From NCBI GenBank assembly GCA_038238555.1, contig JBBRXP010000006.1:1-64000 (forward strand): 64,000 nt of DNA. The letters are read 5' to 3'. Shown piece after piece: positions 54,816 to 63,011 of this stretch (positions are counted from its first letter, which is position 1; each line of letters starts with the position of its first letter). The position numbers and the translations under genes were made by a program. The stretch comes from JANNXQ01 sp038238555. Lineage in GTDB: Bacteria > Verrucomicrobiota > Verrucomicrobiia > Chthoniobacterales > Chthoniobacteraceae. Under the pieces are notes generated by a model, which worked only from the letters and a program-made list of their open reading frames with translations, made no database searches and was not told the origin of the DNA.

Positions 54816-56908
54816 CACGGCTTGTTTGATTCTTCAGTAGGTTTGCTTGCGGACGCAGCGGCCGTCGGGACGTGTTTTTTCAAAGGCGATTACGGCGCGC
54901 GCGGCACGGTTGCGAATAGCACCGAATGGGCACCGGCCGTTACTCCGCTCTGGAACTGATCCAGGACGCGCTCAATCTCAAAACGCCGACCGTTTACGAC
55001 ACCGACCCGAGGACAAAATCGAGCGTCATCAACGCACAGGAAACCGAGGCCGCACGCGACAAGCTCGAGAAGATCAAGGAGCGCTTCAAAACGTGGATTT
55101 GGGAGGATGACGAGCGGCGGGAAAGGCTCTGCCGGAAATACAACGACGACTTCAACAGCGTTCGGCTGCGCGTCTTCAATGGCAGCCATCTCACGCTGCC
55201 TTCAAGTAGCCAACTGGTCTCGCTGCGAGCGCACCAAAAGAACGCCGTCTGGCGCGTGATCCAAAGTGACAACACGCTGCTGGCGCACGTCGTCGGCACC
55301 GGGAAAACCTACATGATGGTTGCCGCCGCCATTGAGCTGAAGCGGCTCGGACTCGCGACGAAGCCGATGTTCGCGGTGCCGAATCACATGCTTGCGCAGT
55401 TCTCCTCGGAACTGCTCACGCTCTATCCGACCGCAAACATTCTCGTTGCCGGCAAAGATGACTTCGAGGCGTCGCGTCGCGCTCGTCTTTTCAGTCGGAT
55501 CGCGACGGGCAATTGGGATGCGGTGATCGTTACACACGCAAGCTTCGAGAAGATTCCGGTATCCGTCGAAACGCGCCGCAGCTTCATTTCCGAGCAAATT
55601 CGCGAGATCGAAATGGCCATCCGCGAGCAGCGCGCCGATCGCGGCACGCGCCTTGTCAAGGAGCTGGAGCGCGTGCGGAAACGGCTGGAAGCAAAGCTGG
55701 AAACGCTGTCCGCCGACCACAAGAAGGACAACACCCTGACCTTCGAGGAACTCGGCATCGATCGCCTGTTCATCGACGAGGCGCACAAGTTCAAGAACCT
55801 CTTCTACGTCACCAAGATGACCCGCGTCGCCGGACTCCCGCAGACGGCCTCCGAGCGCGCGTTCGATCTCTTTCTCAAGGTCCAACACATCCAGGAAAGG
55901 AACAAAGGCGGGGGAGTAGTCTTTGCCACTGGGACACCGATTTCCAATACGATGGCCGAGATGTTCACCATGCAGCGTTACTTGCAGATGACAGCGCTGA
56001 GACGGAATCTGTTACAGCACTTCGATTCGTGGGCGGGCACATTCGGCGAGACGGTCATGACGATGGAACTCAGTCCGGACGGCAGCGGCTATGCTTGCAA
56101 AGCCGTTTCGCGCGTTTCGTGAATGTGCCCGAGCTGATGCAGCAATTCCGCCAGGTCGCCGACGTGCAGACCGCGGAAGTGTTGAAGCTACCCGTGTCGA
56201 AGATGGACCAAGGCCGGCCCGTGACAATCAGCGCTCCAACGACCCCCGAGCTTAAAAGGTATGTCGAGAAGCTCGTCGCGCGTGTCGAGCAGATCAAAAG
56301 CGGGAAGGTCGATCCGAGCGACGACAATATGCTCAAAGTCACGACCGACGGCCGCAAAGCCGCGCTCGATCTTCGGCTCGTGCTCCCGCACATCCGCGAG
56401 CATCCAGATTCCAAGATCAATCAGGCGGTTGGGAAGATTCACCAAGTGTGGCTCGACACGACCCCAGAGAAAGGCGCGCAGCTCGTCTTCTGCGATCTTT
56501 CCACGCCGCACGCAGGTCGCCGCGGGTTTTCAGTCTATGCCGATGTGCGCGAGAAGCTGATCGCGCGCGGCGTCCCGGACGGCGACATCGCCTTTATCCA
56601 AGACTTTGACGAGGACACGGCGAAAGCCGCGCTCTTCAAAAACGTGCGTGAGGGTAAGGTCCGCATACTCCTCGGCAGCACACCGAAGATGGGCGAAGGC
56701 ACGAACGTGCAGAAACGCCTTTCCGCGCTGCATCACCTGGATGCGCCATGGAGGCCAGCCGACATCGAGCAGCGTGAAGGCCGCATCTTGCGCCAGGGCA
56801 ACACGAACGAATACGTGAAGATTTTCCGCTACGTCACCGAAGGCAGCTTCGACGCCTACATGTGGCAGACGCTCGAAACGCAATGCCGCTTCATCGCGCG
56901 GGCACCCT
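54816..56908 (+). pseudogene. ICE helicase (SNF2/DEAD type), 5' and 3' truncated, two frame breaks
   Basis: Coherent sequence begins after the nuclease stop (FKGDYGARGTVANSTEW). It needs one base at the GGG of about 54929, then continues GRYSALELIQDALNLKTPTVYD with the motor motifs LLAHVVGTGKTYMMVAAA (Walker A), RLFIDEAHKFKNL (DEAH) and FATGTPISNTMAEMFTMQR. A second indel near 56098 leads to SRFARFVNVPELMQ..., helicase motif VI QREGRILRQGNTNEY and the C-terminal EGSFDAYMWQTLETQ at about 56880. Homology ends near 56900, where asparagine-synthase sequence takes over. The N-terminal methylase domain was lost to the RM insertion. Confidence 0.8.
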
Positions 56909-58556
56909 GCTTGCGACGGAACCCGCTCTTGGGACGCCATGCCCGGTCATTGTCTCCGGTAGCGTTTATGGGCGGCTCAATGGAAAAGGCGGCCTCGTCT
57001 CGCCCGACATCATCGGGCCGGCTGGTCGCGCCATTCTCGATTCGGGTGGCGGGTGGCTCGCCGAGAACGTGTGGGGTCGCTACGTCATCGCGGTTGCCGA
57101 TGAAGAGGCGCAGCGGCTCTCGGTCTTTCGCGATCCCACCGGCCTGCACACGGTTTTCCATGCCTCATGCCCTCAAGGGTCGGTATTCGCGACGGAGCTC
57201 GATGCGTTGACGGCGCTTGATGTCCTCCCGGTGAGCGTGGATGCGGAAAGCTTGGCCTCCTTTGTTCTCGCAGGAACCCGCCCCACGCCGCGAGTGCCGC
57301 TGGCTGGAGTGGCCGAGCTTTGTCCGGGAAGCGTGCTCGAATGGAGTCCGCGCGGAACAAGCACGCGGCTGTTCTGGAACCCCGCCGCATTCATCGCGCA
57401 GAACGGTTCACCCGAGCCGGATGCGCTGTGGGAAGTGTTTGCGGGAGCCGTCGCCGCGATGGTCGAGGGTAAGGAGGAAATCGCAGTGGATGTTTCCGGC
57501 GGGCTGGATTCCTCGGCGCTTCTTGCCGCCGTCTGCGGAGAGATGCGAGATCGTCCGATCCGCCCGAAAGCCGTCACTCTGCATCACCCCGCGATCGCCT
57601 CTGCCACCGAGCTGCCGTTCGCGCGCGAACTGGCGGAGTCGTTCGGTGCCGAACTGGTGGAGGTGGACTTTATTGATTGCCTTCCGTTTGCCTCGCTTGA
57701 CGACGTGCTCGCCCGTAAATGGGATCGCCCAACCCCGCACATGCTCACCGGTGCGATGCACCGGGCGCAATTGGCTGCGGCTGGCTCCGCCCGGTGCCTG
57801 CTCAACGGCTTCGGGGGCGATCAGGTCTTTCAAGCGCGAGGCGAGGTTCCGCATTTCCTAGCCGACCATTTCCTCGCTGGCGACTTGCGGAAATTCGGTG
57901 CGCAGCTGCGCGCGGAGTCCGGGCAGACCGGTGCTCCGTATTTGTTTCTTCTTTTGAAAAGCCTCCAGATCGCGCTGCGGCAAAGACGCTTTGCCACATA
58001 CTGGCGCCCGCTACCGACACCCGCATGGGCCACGGAGGAACTGGCCCGAGCCGCGGGAGCGGTAATTTCTGCACCGCCGTTTTGGGATCGTCTGGAAAAA
58101 GTTCCACCGGCCAAGCGGGCACAGCTTTTCGAGATTTACGATGCCTCGGCGCTCGCGGATCGACATTTCCGCACGCCGGACCACATCGTCGAGCATCCCA
58201 TTCTCGCCCAGCCGGTGGTCGAACTGGCCCTTGGTCTGCCGATGGAGGCGCTTCTTTCCGGCAGCGACGATCGCATTTTGTTTCGCCGAGCCTTAGCCGG
58301 GCGCATCCCACAATCGATCGTCGAGCGACACGCCAAAGGGGACCACTCCGGCATCTACCAGCTCGGTTTGCAGGCGAACCACTCGGCAGTGGAGGAGTTG
58401 CTTATGGAAGGCTGGCTTGCTGCCAATCAGCTTGTGCGCAGAGAGTCGCTGCGCGAGGAGCTTTCCCAAGCTGCGCAGGGTCACACGCCGAATCTTTGGC
58501 CCATCCTCAACGCGGTCGCGACGGAGCTATGGGTTCGGAGTTGGAAGCTTTCTTGA
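56862..58556 (+). pseudogene. Asparagine synthase-like / lasso-peptide cyclase, 5' truncated
   Basis: Recognisable from about 56900 (TPCPVIVSGSVYGRLNGKGG). A glutaminase-type N-terminal domain is partly present (WGRYVIAVADEEAQRLSVFRDPTG), then an AANH ATP-pyrophosphatase domain with the PP-loop AVDVSGGLDSSALLAA and LLNGFGGDQVF. This is the layout of AsnB-type enzymes and lasso-peptide macrolactam synthetases, with an extended C-terminal domain. The first 60 or so residues usual in the family are missing, and the start overlaps the helicase frame, so the coding start is artificial. No precursor, leader peptidase or transporter gene is near. Ends at TGA 58556. Confidence 0.72.
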
Positions 58557-58796
58557 GGGAGCCGGTAATGGCGTGAACGAAATTATCTCGCAATCCCTCG
58601 CGACCGGCTCGGAGAAATGAAGCCCCTTCGCTTCTCGCAAGCGCCATCACCCCGCGCAAAGACTCCAGCCTTGCTCGCTCCGTCTCGCTAGCGCTCGGAA
58701 GTCGTCTCGCAAAGCCGGAGACTTTGCTCCACCACCGCGCCGGATGATGTCGCCGCTCCGCTTCGCTGCGCGGCCACATCGGACTGGCCCATCGGG
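58557..58796. other. Intergenic, no gene seen
   Basis: 240 bp between the asparagine-synthase-like gene and a minus-strand small gene. It contains several short repeats of CTTCGC/CGCTTC type and hairpin-like GC arms but no convincing ORF, RNA or terminator with a T-run. Confidence 0.5.
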
Positions 58797-59045
58797 TCAC
58801 CAGCGTTTCGGAGGCTCCGGCGGTTCGGTCGAAGGCGACCAGAATTCCTGCGCGAATATCGCGGCGATTTGCTTCGCGCGCACTTCATCGACCTCCGCGC
58901 GCAGAAACTCGGGAGTGACTTCTTCCAGCGGCGTAGTGCGTGTGCCGACCAGGCGGTTATCGTCGCCTTCGTAGATGCCAAGATTGAGCGCGCCGGTTTC
59001 CTTCAACGAGACGAACCAGCCCGCGGGAGGAAGCGGCAAACTCAC
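58797..59045 (-). CDS. Small unknown protein (C-terminal part of a longer frame)
   Basis: 82 residues if the GTG at 59045 is used (VSLPLPPAGWFVSLKETGALNLG). The same frame is open further upstream to a stop near 59149 (TTWEEVVSLLISTGSKVHVVRAEGADAV), with no ATG, so either a rare start is used or this is a remnant. Acidic, sensible composition (RTTPLEEVTPEFLRAEVDEVRAKQIAAIFAQEFW). No family recognised. Confidence 0.5.
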   Translation of the reverse strand: MSLPLPPAGWFVSLKETGALNLGIYEGDDNRLVGTRTTPLEEVTPEFLRAEVDEVRAKQIAAIFAQEFWSPSTEPPEPPKRW

Positions 59046-59225
59046 GGCATCGGCACCCTCGGCCCGAACGACATGGACTTTGGAGCCGGTGGAGATGAGC
59101 AGAGAAACAACTTCTTCCCAAGTCGTGGCGATAGCGACGAGCAGTAGCTACGAGAACGCGAAAGGCACAGCGCGGCTTTCGAGCACCCGTGAATCGAACC
59201 TCCATTTTATGGCTCGCTGCGCGCC

Positions 59226-59264
59226 GTCAAGGTATTGCTCGGCGGGGCTGCGCTCCACCTTGAC
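59226..59264. repeat. Inverted repeat GTCAAGGT/ACCTTGAC
   Basis: Perfect 8-bp arms at 59226-59233 and 59257-59264 around a 23-base loop in the 300-bp stretch between two minus-strand genes. There is no T-run, so terminator use is unlikely. It could be an ICE end feature or oriT element; unproven. Confidence 0.4.
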
Positions 59265-59353
59265 TGTGCTCGCTCGCCGGGGGGAGGTCTCTATGGATTC
59301 ACGCGCGCGACTATGGCTGCCGCCGGCGGATAGGATTTGAGCGAAGGCCACGG

Positions 59354-59797
59354 CTAAGCGCGCGATGGAAGCGGTGCGGGTTGATCCGGGGAAGCGAAGC
59401 GCTGGCACGCCTGCTCGCATTTCAGCAGGGAGTCAGCACATTCCCTGCACTGGCACTCGCTGGCGTGCTTGAGGCATTCTTCGAGGCAGGTGTGACACAC
59501 TTCGGCGCAGAGGGCGCAAAATTCGGGGGCGAACTCGGAGCGCTGCGCGAGGAGGCGCGCGGTGAGAAGGCATACGTCACCGCAGGTGTGCGCGAGTACG
59601 ATCAGCGCGACCATCGCTTGCAAATCTTCGGCGCGCAGGCAGGCGGCGGCACAGCATTCGCACGCTGCTGCACATGCCGTGCAAGCTGCGATGCACTCTT
59701 CAAGGTTTGCGTCTGATGACTGGGGCGTCGTGAACCGACGATCATTCTGGAATTGGCGTTTGCTTGTTTTCGAAACGGAGCAAAACGCGACGCCCAC
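59354..59797 (-). CDS. Second Cys-rich four-helix copper-binding protein (Csp-like)
   Basis: About 147 residues from GTG 59797; an upstream ATG at 59854 (MFANSPSAF) is possible, and both give an odd N-terminus. The body is clear: LEECIAACTACAAACECCAA, then CLLTARLLAQRSEFAPEFCALCAEVCH and CLEECLKHASECQCRECADS. It is close to the protein at 14986-15363, with the same Cys spacing and the shared VCLLTARL and FCALCAEVCHT-type segments. On the ICE side it is antiparallel to a small membrane-protein gene whose start it overlaps or nearly touches. Confidence 0.8.
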   Translation of the reverse strand: MGVAFCSVSKTSKRQFQNDRRFTTPQSSDANLEECIAACTACAAACECCAAACLRAEDLQAMVALIVLAHTCGDVCLLTARLLAQRSEFAPEFCALCAEVCHTCLEECLKHASECQCRECADSLLKCEQACQRFASPDQPAPLPSRA

Positions 59798-59852
59798 GCG
59801 CGGCTTTCGCCTTGTCCAGGTCCGCAAAAACGCCGATGGTGAATTCGCGAAC

Positions 59853-60161
59853 ATGGACGGATCAATTGTCACGTCGCTGTATGTTTTCGTCGTCGTTTTT
59901 CTAAGCCTCGGCGCGCTGTTCGTCGTGGTGAAATTGCTGACCGGCGGCCGGCACGGTGACGCTTCGCACGAGGCTTTCGAGCACGATCCAAGGCTCATGG
60001 AGGAGTGGCTCGACCAGCCCGCTCATCGGCAGGCCCCGCCGATGCCGCCGATGTTTCCGCAGAGCGATGCGGAACATTTCCGCGCCGCGCACGAGGCTCT
60101 TGAGCAGAATCTTCCGGTGCCCCTGCCGCCAGCGCGCTCGGATGAGTGGGAGACGTGGTAA
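59853..60161 (+). CDS. Single-span membrane protein, unknown
   Basis: 102 residues from ATG 59853. N-terminal hydrophobic helix (TSLYVFVVVFLSLGALFVVVKLL), then a cytoplasmic His/Glu-rich part and Pro repeats (APPMPPMFPQ). It ends RSDEWETW. Resembles small membrane proteins of conjugative elements by size and topology only. It is divergent from the Csp-like gene. Confidence 0.6.
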   Translation: MDGSIVTSLYVFVVVFLSLGALFVVVKLLTGGRHGDASHEAFEHDPRLMEEWLDQPAHRQAPPMPPMFPQSDAEHFRAAHEALEQNLPVPLPPARSDEWETW

Positions 60162-60303
60162 GCGGTTTGCGCGGGAGCAGCTTCCGATCATAGCCGGGGC
60201 GGGATTCAGCGCTCTCCAGCCCTCGCGCAGGCAGGTTTTCGCGCCGATGCCGTCTCAGCATTTTGCACCTCATCCGATGCAAACACCAGAGATCGCGACT
60301 CTA

Positions 60304-60319
60304 CCCTCCAGCGGGAGGG
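60304..60319 (+). promoter_or_regulatory. Inverted repeat overlapping the RBS of the first HTH gene
   Basis: CCCTCC-AGCG-GGAGGG ends one base before the ATG at 60320, so the Shine-Dalgarno-like GGAGG is inside the right arm. This would allow autoregulation at the DNA or RNA level. Confidence 0.45.
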
Positions 60320-60625
60320 ATGCCTCGCGATACGTTCAAAAACGCAGTTGGTCCAACAATCCGTAAAATGCGCAACCGCCAAGGTTGGACGCAGGACCAA
60401 CTCGCGGCGAAACTTCAGCTCACCGGCTGGGATTGCACGCGGAGCTGGCTCGCGAAGATCGAGGCGAGGCAGGTCGCGGTGAAGGACTTCGAGCTTCTCT
60501 ACTTCCGCGCGGTTTTCGGGAATACGCTCGAAGAATTTTACAGCACGCTCGTCGCGCCAAAGGCTGATCCTCGAAATCGGCAGCCAGGCAAAAACGAGGC
60601 CACTCATCCACGCGCCAAGACATGA
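60320..60625 (+). CDS. Small HTH (XRE-like) regulator 1
   Basis: 101 residues from ATG 60320 (the frame is open further upstream but the RBS lies here). HTH region FKNAVGPTIRKMRNRQGWTQ, then QLAAKLQLTGWDCTRSWLAKIEAR; a short beta/helical tail follows. It is similar in layout to the second HTH gene downstream (KLQLTGWD/KLQLVGFD, LAKIEAR/IAKIEAR). Likely an ICE regulator acting on the GCTCC/GGAGC sites. Confidence 0.78.
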   Translation: MPRDTFKNAVGPTIRKMRNRQGWTQDQLAAKLQLTGWDCTRSWLAKIEARQVAVKDFELLYFRAVFGNTLEEFYSTLVAPKADPRNRQPGKNEATHPRAKT

Positions 60626-60754
60626 GCGCACGGGAACCACGGACTTATTCGGCGGATGAGCTGCCGAGGACAGAACACCAATGCGCAGGCGCAGGTGTGG
60701 TAGGGCTTGGCAGTTTTTCGCACACGTAACCCACATGGCTCAGCAGCCTTGATT

Positions 60755-60770
60755 GCTCCCAAACCAGAAC
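60755..60770. promoter_or_regulatory. GCTCC/GGAGC-type site, degenerate copy
   Basis: GCTCCCAAACCAGAAC at 60755-60770 (followed by AGG) shares GCTCC and the central AAACC with the copy at 61117. It lies 65 bp upstream of the second HTH gene. Confidence 0.35.
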
Positions 60771-60802
60771 AGGTGAGCTGACGGTCGGCCTCTATTGCTC
60801 CT

Positions 60803-60818
60803 GCTCCTGAACCGGAGC
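60803..60818. promoter_or_regulatory. GCTCC-N6-GGAGC inverted repeat at the start codon of HTH gene 2
   Basis: GCTCCTGAACCGGAGC ends two bases before ATG 60820, and the GGAG arm can also serve as the ribosome binding site. It matches the sites at 33342 and 52474 in arms and spacing. Confidence 0.55.
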
Positions 60819-60819
60819 A

Positions 60820-61101
60820 ATGAGGCACTTAAATTTGATCGGGCCACAGCTGCGAAAGCTGCGGTTCAAACACGACTGGTCGCAAAACGACCTGGCGATC
60901 AAATTGCAGTTGGTAGGTTTCGACGTGGGCCGCAGCACCATCGCGAAGATCGAGGCGCGCCTCGTTTGGGTCGGCGACTGGCAGCTCTTCTACTTCACGC
61001 GCGTCTTCAAAGTGGAACTCGATGAACTTTTCCCGCCCGTCGATCCGCACGACCCGAAGATTCACGATACGCTCATGAAGCTCATGGATACCTCGTGGTA
61101 G
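60820..61101 (+). CDS. Small HTH (XRE-like) regulator 2
   Basis: 93 residues from ATG 60820 (MRHLNLIGPQLRKLRFKHDW). HTH in WSQNDLAIKLQLVGFDVGRSTIAKIEARLVW; the tail (LFYFTRVFKVELDELFPPVDPHDPKIHDTLMKL) has no known domain. It is paralogous to the preceding regulator. The start is fixed by the overlapping GGAG. Confidence 0.8.
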   Translation: MRHLNLIGPQLRKLRFKHDWSQNDLAIKLQLVGFDVGRSTIAKIEARLVWVGDWQLFYFTRVFKVELDELFPPVDPHDPKIHDTLMKLMDTSW

Positions 61102-61116
61102 CGCGCGGGGGAAGTT

Positions 61117-61131
61117 GCTCCGAAACCAGAG
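61117..61131. promoter_or_regulatory. GCTCC-N6-GAGC-type site before parA
   Basis: GCTCCGAAACCAGAGC covers 61117-61132 (one mismatch in the right arm), 54 bp upstream of the parA ATG. It shares AAACC with the 60755 copy. Confidence 0.4.
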
Positions 61132-61185
61132 CAGGTCCATCGCGATGAAGTAGGAACATCGCTCCATGTGGAATTCCTACTTTCG

Positions 61186-61776
61186 ATGACCATCACGCTC
61201 TGCAACGGCAAGGGCGGTTCCGGCAAAACAACGCTCTCCATCCTGCTTGCCACCGCGCTCGCCGAGGCAGGACACAACGTGGCGGTGCGGGACTGCGACC
61301 CGCAAGCGACGGCCTCGCGTTGGATCGCGGAAAACGAGCGGCTCAAACTCGCCGTCAACGGCCAGCACTACGACGCGCTCATCATCGACACACCGCCGCG
61401 CCTCGACTCCGCCGCGCTGCGCGAGAGCCTGTCCAAATCTGACGCCGTCATCCTCGTCACCTCGCCCTCGCCCGCGGATCTCTGGACTTCGCGGGACACC
61501 GTAGCCTTTCTCGAAACGCATTTTCCACGGCGCGGTCGAGCGCGACTTCTTTTCAACCAGGTGCAGGCAAAAACTGTCCTCGCGCGCGAACTCACCGAGA
61601 CGGCCGCCCGGATTGGATTGCCCGCTTTGAAAACCGTCATCCACCGTCGCCAAGTCTATCAGCATTCCGCGCTGCTCGGCTGGAAAGCTCTCGGTGCCGA
61701 AGCCCGCGAGGAAATCCTCTCCGCCGCGCTTGAAATCGTCGCCCTCGCAAACCACCAAGCTCCACCGCCCGCATGA
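61186..61776 (+). CDS. parA: ParA-like partition ATPase
   Basis: 196 residues from ATG 61186 (MTITLCNGKGGSGKTTLSIL), with the deviant Walker A KGGSGKT, switch region LIIDTPPRLDSAALRESLSK and VTSPSPADLWTSRDT. Short ParA proteins of this size occur on plasmids and ICEs, where they segregate DNA with a small DNA-binding partner. The next gene overlaps by four bases and likely supplies that partner. A GTG at 61168 is a less likely start. Confidence 0.88.
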   Translation: MTITLCNGKGGSGKTTLSILLATALAEAGHNVAVRDCDPQATASRWIAENERLKLAVNGQHYDALIIDTPPRLDSAALRESLSKSDAVILVTSPSPADLWTSRDTVAFLETHFPRRGRARLLFNQVQAKTVLARELTETAARIGLPALKTVIHRRQVYQHSALLGWKALGAEAREEILSAALEIVALANHQAPPPA

Positions 61777-62105
61777 GCTCACGACGATCCGACGCATTGA
61801 TTTCCAAGCTCGGCGCTTCGCTCGCAAAACCGCTGCTCGCGCCCTCTGCGGTCGTCGAACCCTCGGGGGAGCCACCAACGCCCGAACTCGCGGCCAAAAT
61901 CTCGATCAGCCTCTACGCCGACGATCTCCAATGCGTCGATGCGATCGTTGCCCACATGGCGCAAAGCCGCTATCGCGTGAACCGCTCGGAAGCGATCAAG
62001 CTTGCGTTGCGGGGAGTGAAGCTGACCTCTGAACTCCCCGCGCTCTATCGCGAGATCCAGCGCAACGACGGCCGTCGAAAGCAGAGTCCCAAACACGCGA
62101 GTTGA
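61773..62105 (+). CDS. ParB/RHH-type small DNA-binding partner of ParA
   Basis: 110 residues, ATG overlapping the parA stop. The C-terminal half (KISISLYADDLQCVDAIVAHMAQSRYRVNRSEAIKLALRGV) is a ribbon-helix-helix-like motif, with a basic N-terminus (MSSRRSDALISKL). Such proteins bind centromere-like repeats for ParA. No obvious centromere was found next to it. Confidence 0.72.
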   Translation: MSSRRSDALISKLGASLAKPLLAPSAVVEPSGEPPTPELAAKISISLYADDLQCVDAIVAHMAQSRYRVNRSEAIKLALRGVKLTSELPALYREIQRNDGRRKQSPKHAS

Positions 62106-62255
62106 TACTGGTGCCCATCGGCTACGAGGTGCTTATTTGATGGCGCGACGGGGGAGGTTCGGTCATTTCGCGTTTCATTCCATGGCCTTCCCAAGACCGA
62201 ACTTTTTCAAAAGTGTGACATTGAATGCGTTACATTACAGAGGCAGAAAGCCAAA

Positions 62256-62296
62256 TTCCCAAGCTGCATACGAGGGTTCGATTCCCTTCACCCGCT
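62256..62296 (+). tRNA. 3' half of tRNA-Gly(CCC), probable ICE attachment site
   Basis: From 62256 the sequence reads as anticodon loop TTCCCAA, stem GCTGC, variable ATAC, T-arm GAGGG-TTCGATT-CCCTT, acceptor CACCCGC and discriminator T. The anticodon would be CCC (Gly). The five bases upstream do not pair with GCTGC, and no D-arm or 5' acceptor (GCGGGTG) exists upstream. Homology starts inside the anticodon loop, as at an integrase crossover point. Everything left of this belongs to the element and infA lies on the chromosome side. The other att copy was not found in the window. Confidence 0.7.
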
Positions 62297-62406
62297 CCCC
62301 CGCCGTAATTGGGAAAAGGATCTGCGGTCTGCAAAAACCGCGTCTTGATCCGCGTGCCGATCCAGTGACTCGCGTTGCCGCGCTGTCGGGAGCGGGCAAT
62401 TCCGCC

Positions 62407-62655
62407 TCAGCCGAGGCGATAGACGATGCGGGCCTTGTTTAAATCGTAAGGCGACATCTCAAGACGCACCCGGTCGCCGGTGGTGAGGCGGATGAAGCGC
62501 TTGCGCATCTTGCCGGAAATGTGCGCGAGCACTTCATGGTTCTTGGCGATCTCCACCTTGAACATTGTGCCGGCGAGCACGGAGACGATCTTGCCTTCGG
62601 TTTCGATCGTCTTGTCGCGGTCGAGGACCGGCATGCCTTGTTTTGGAATACTCAT
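62407..62655 (-). CDS. infA: Translation initiation factor IF-1
   Basis: 82 residues from ATG 62655. OB-fold sequence ETEGKIVSVLAGTMFKVEIA, then HEVLAHISGKMRKRFIRLTTGDRVRLEMSPYDLNKARIVYRLG, the IF-1 signature, with an N-terminal extension of about ten residues. Essential core gene: it stimulates IF-2/IF-3 on the 30S ribosome. A weak GC stem (GCCTC/GAGGC) at its 3' end lacks a T-run. Confidence 0.95.
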   Translation of the reverse strand: MSIPKQGMPVLDRDKTIETEGKIVSVLAGTMFKVEIAKNHEVLAHISGKMRKRFIRLTTGDRVRLEMSPYDLNKARIVYRLG

Positions 62656-63011
62656 GCGTTGGCTGGACCTTGAACGAAGCGGCGACCGGCTACAAAGGCC
62701 GTTCCCGGGAACCGGGTTTCGGACTGCCCTCGAGCACTGCTCGACGAGCGATCCACCACGCAACGAACTGGAGGCGCGCCGCACAAGGGCGGGCACAGTC
62801 GCGGGTTTCTCCGGATATACAAATGAAATCGTTCCGAACGCGGAACGCTATGGCGCACTCTGGAAATCCGAAGGAACGGAAATCAGAAAACTCATTTGCG
62901 CGTCGTCCTCTGTTTCCCGGATTAAAGAAATTGGCTGCGTTTGTTTCGGATTCGAATTTCGGATTTCGGATTTCGGCAAGAAGGGCGACTCGTCTTTCTC
63001 CAGACGCCCTC
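62656..63011. other. Intergenic stretch with a short tandem repeat
   Basis: About 350 bp upstream of infA. No coding gene is convincing; the frames carry proteins full of KSE/NPK-type artefact. Three tandem copies of ATTTCGG occur at 62956-62976, preceded by TTCGGATTCGA. Such TTCGGAT-rich spacers are frequent in PVC-group genomes, as far as I recall. Confidence 0.55.
62956..62976. repeat. ATTTCGG x3 tandem repeat
   Basis: Seven-base unit repeated three times without mismatch, in a spacer that otherwise shows no gene. Confidence 0.75.

Noticed and set aside
59180..59215. tRNA-like T-arm (reverse strand GGTTCGATTCACG) near 59190
   Set aside because: The stem bases next to the TTCGATT loop do not pair and there is no acceptor or anticodon arm around it.
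62137..62442. ORF covering the tRNA fragment (MARRGRFGHF...)
   Set aside because: It runs through the tRNA half and is Arg/Pro-rich; no homology pattern. The tRNA reading explains the conserved part.
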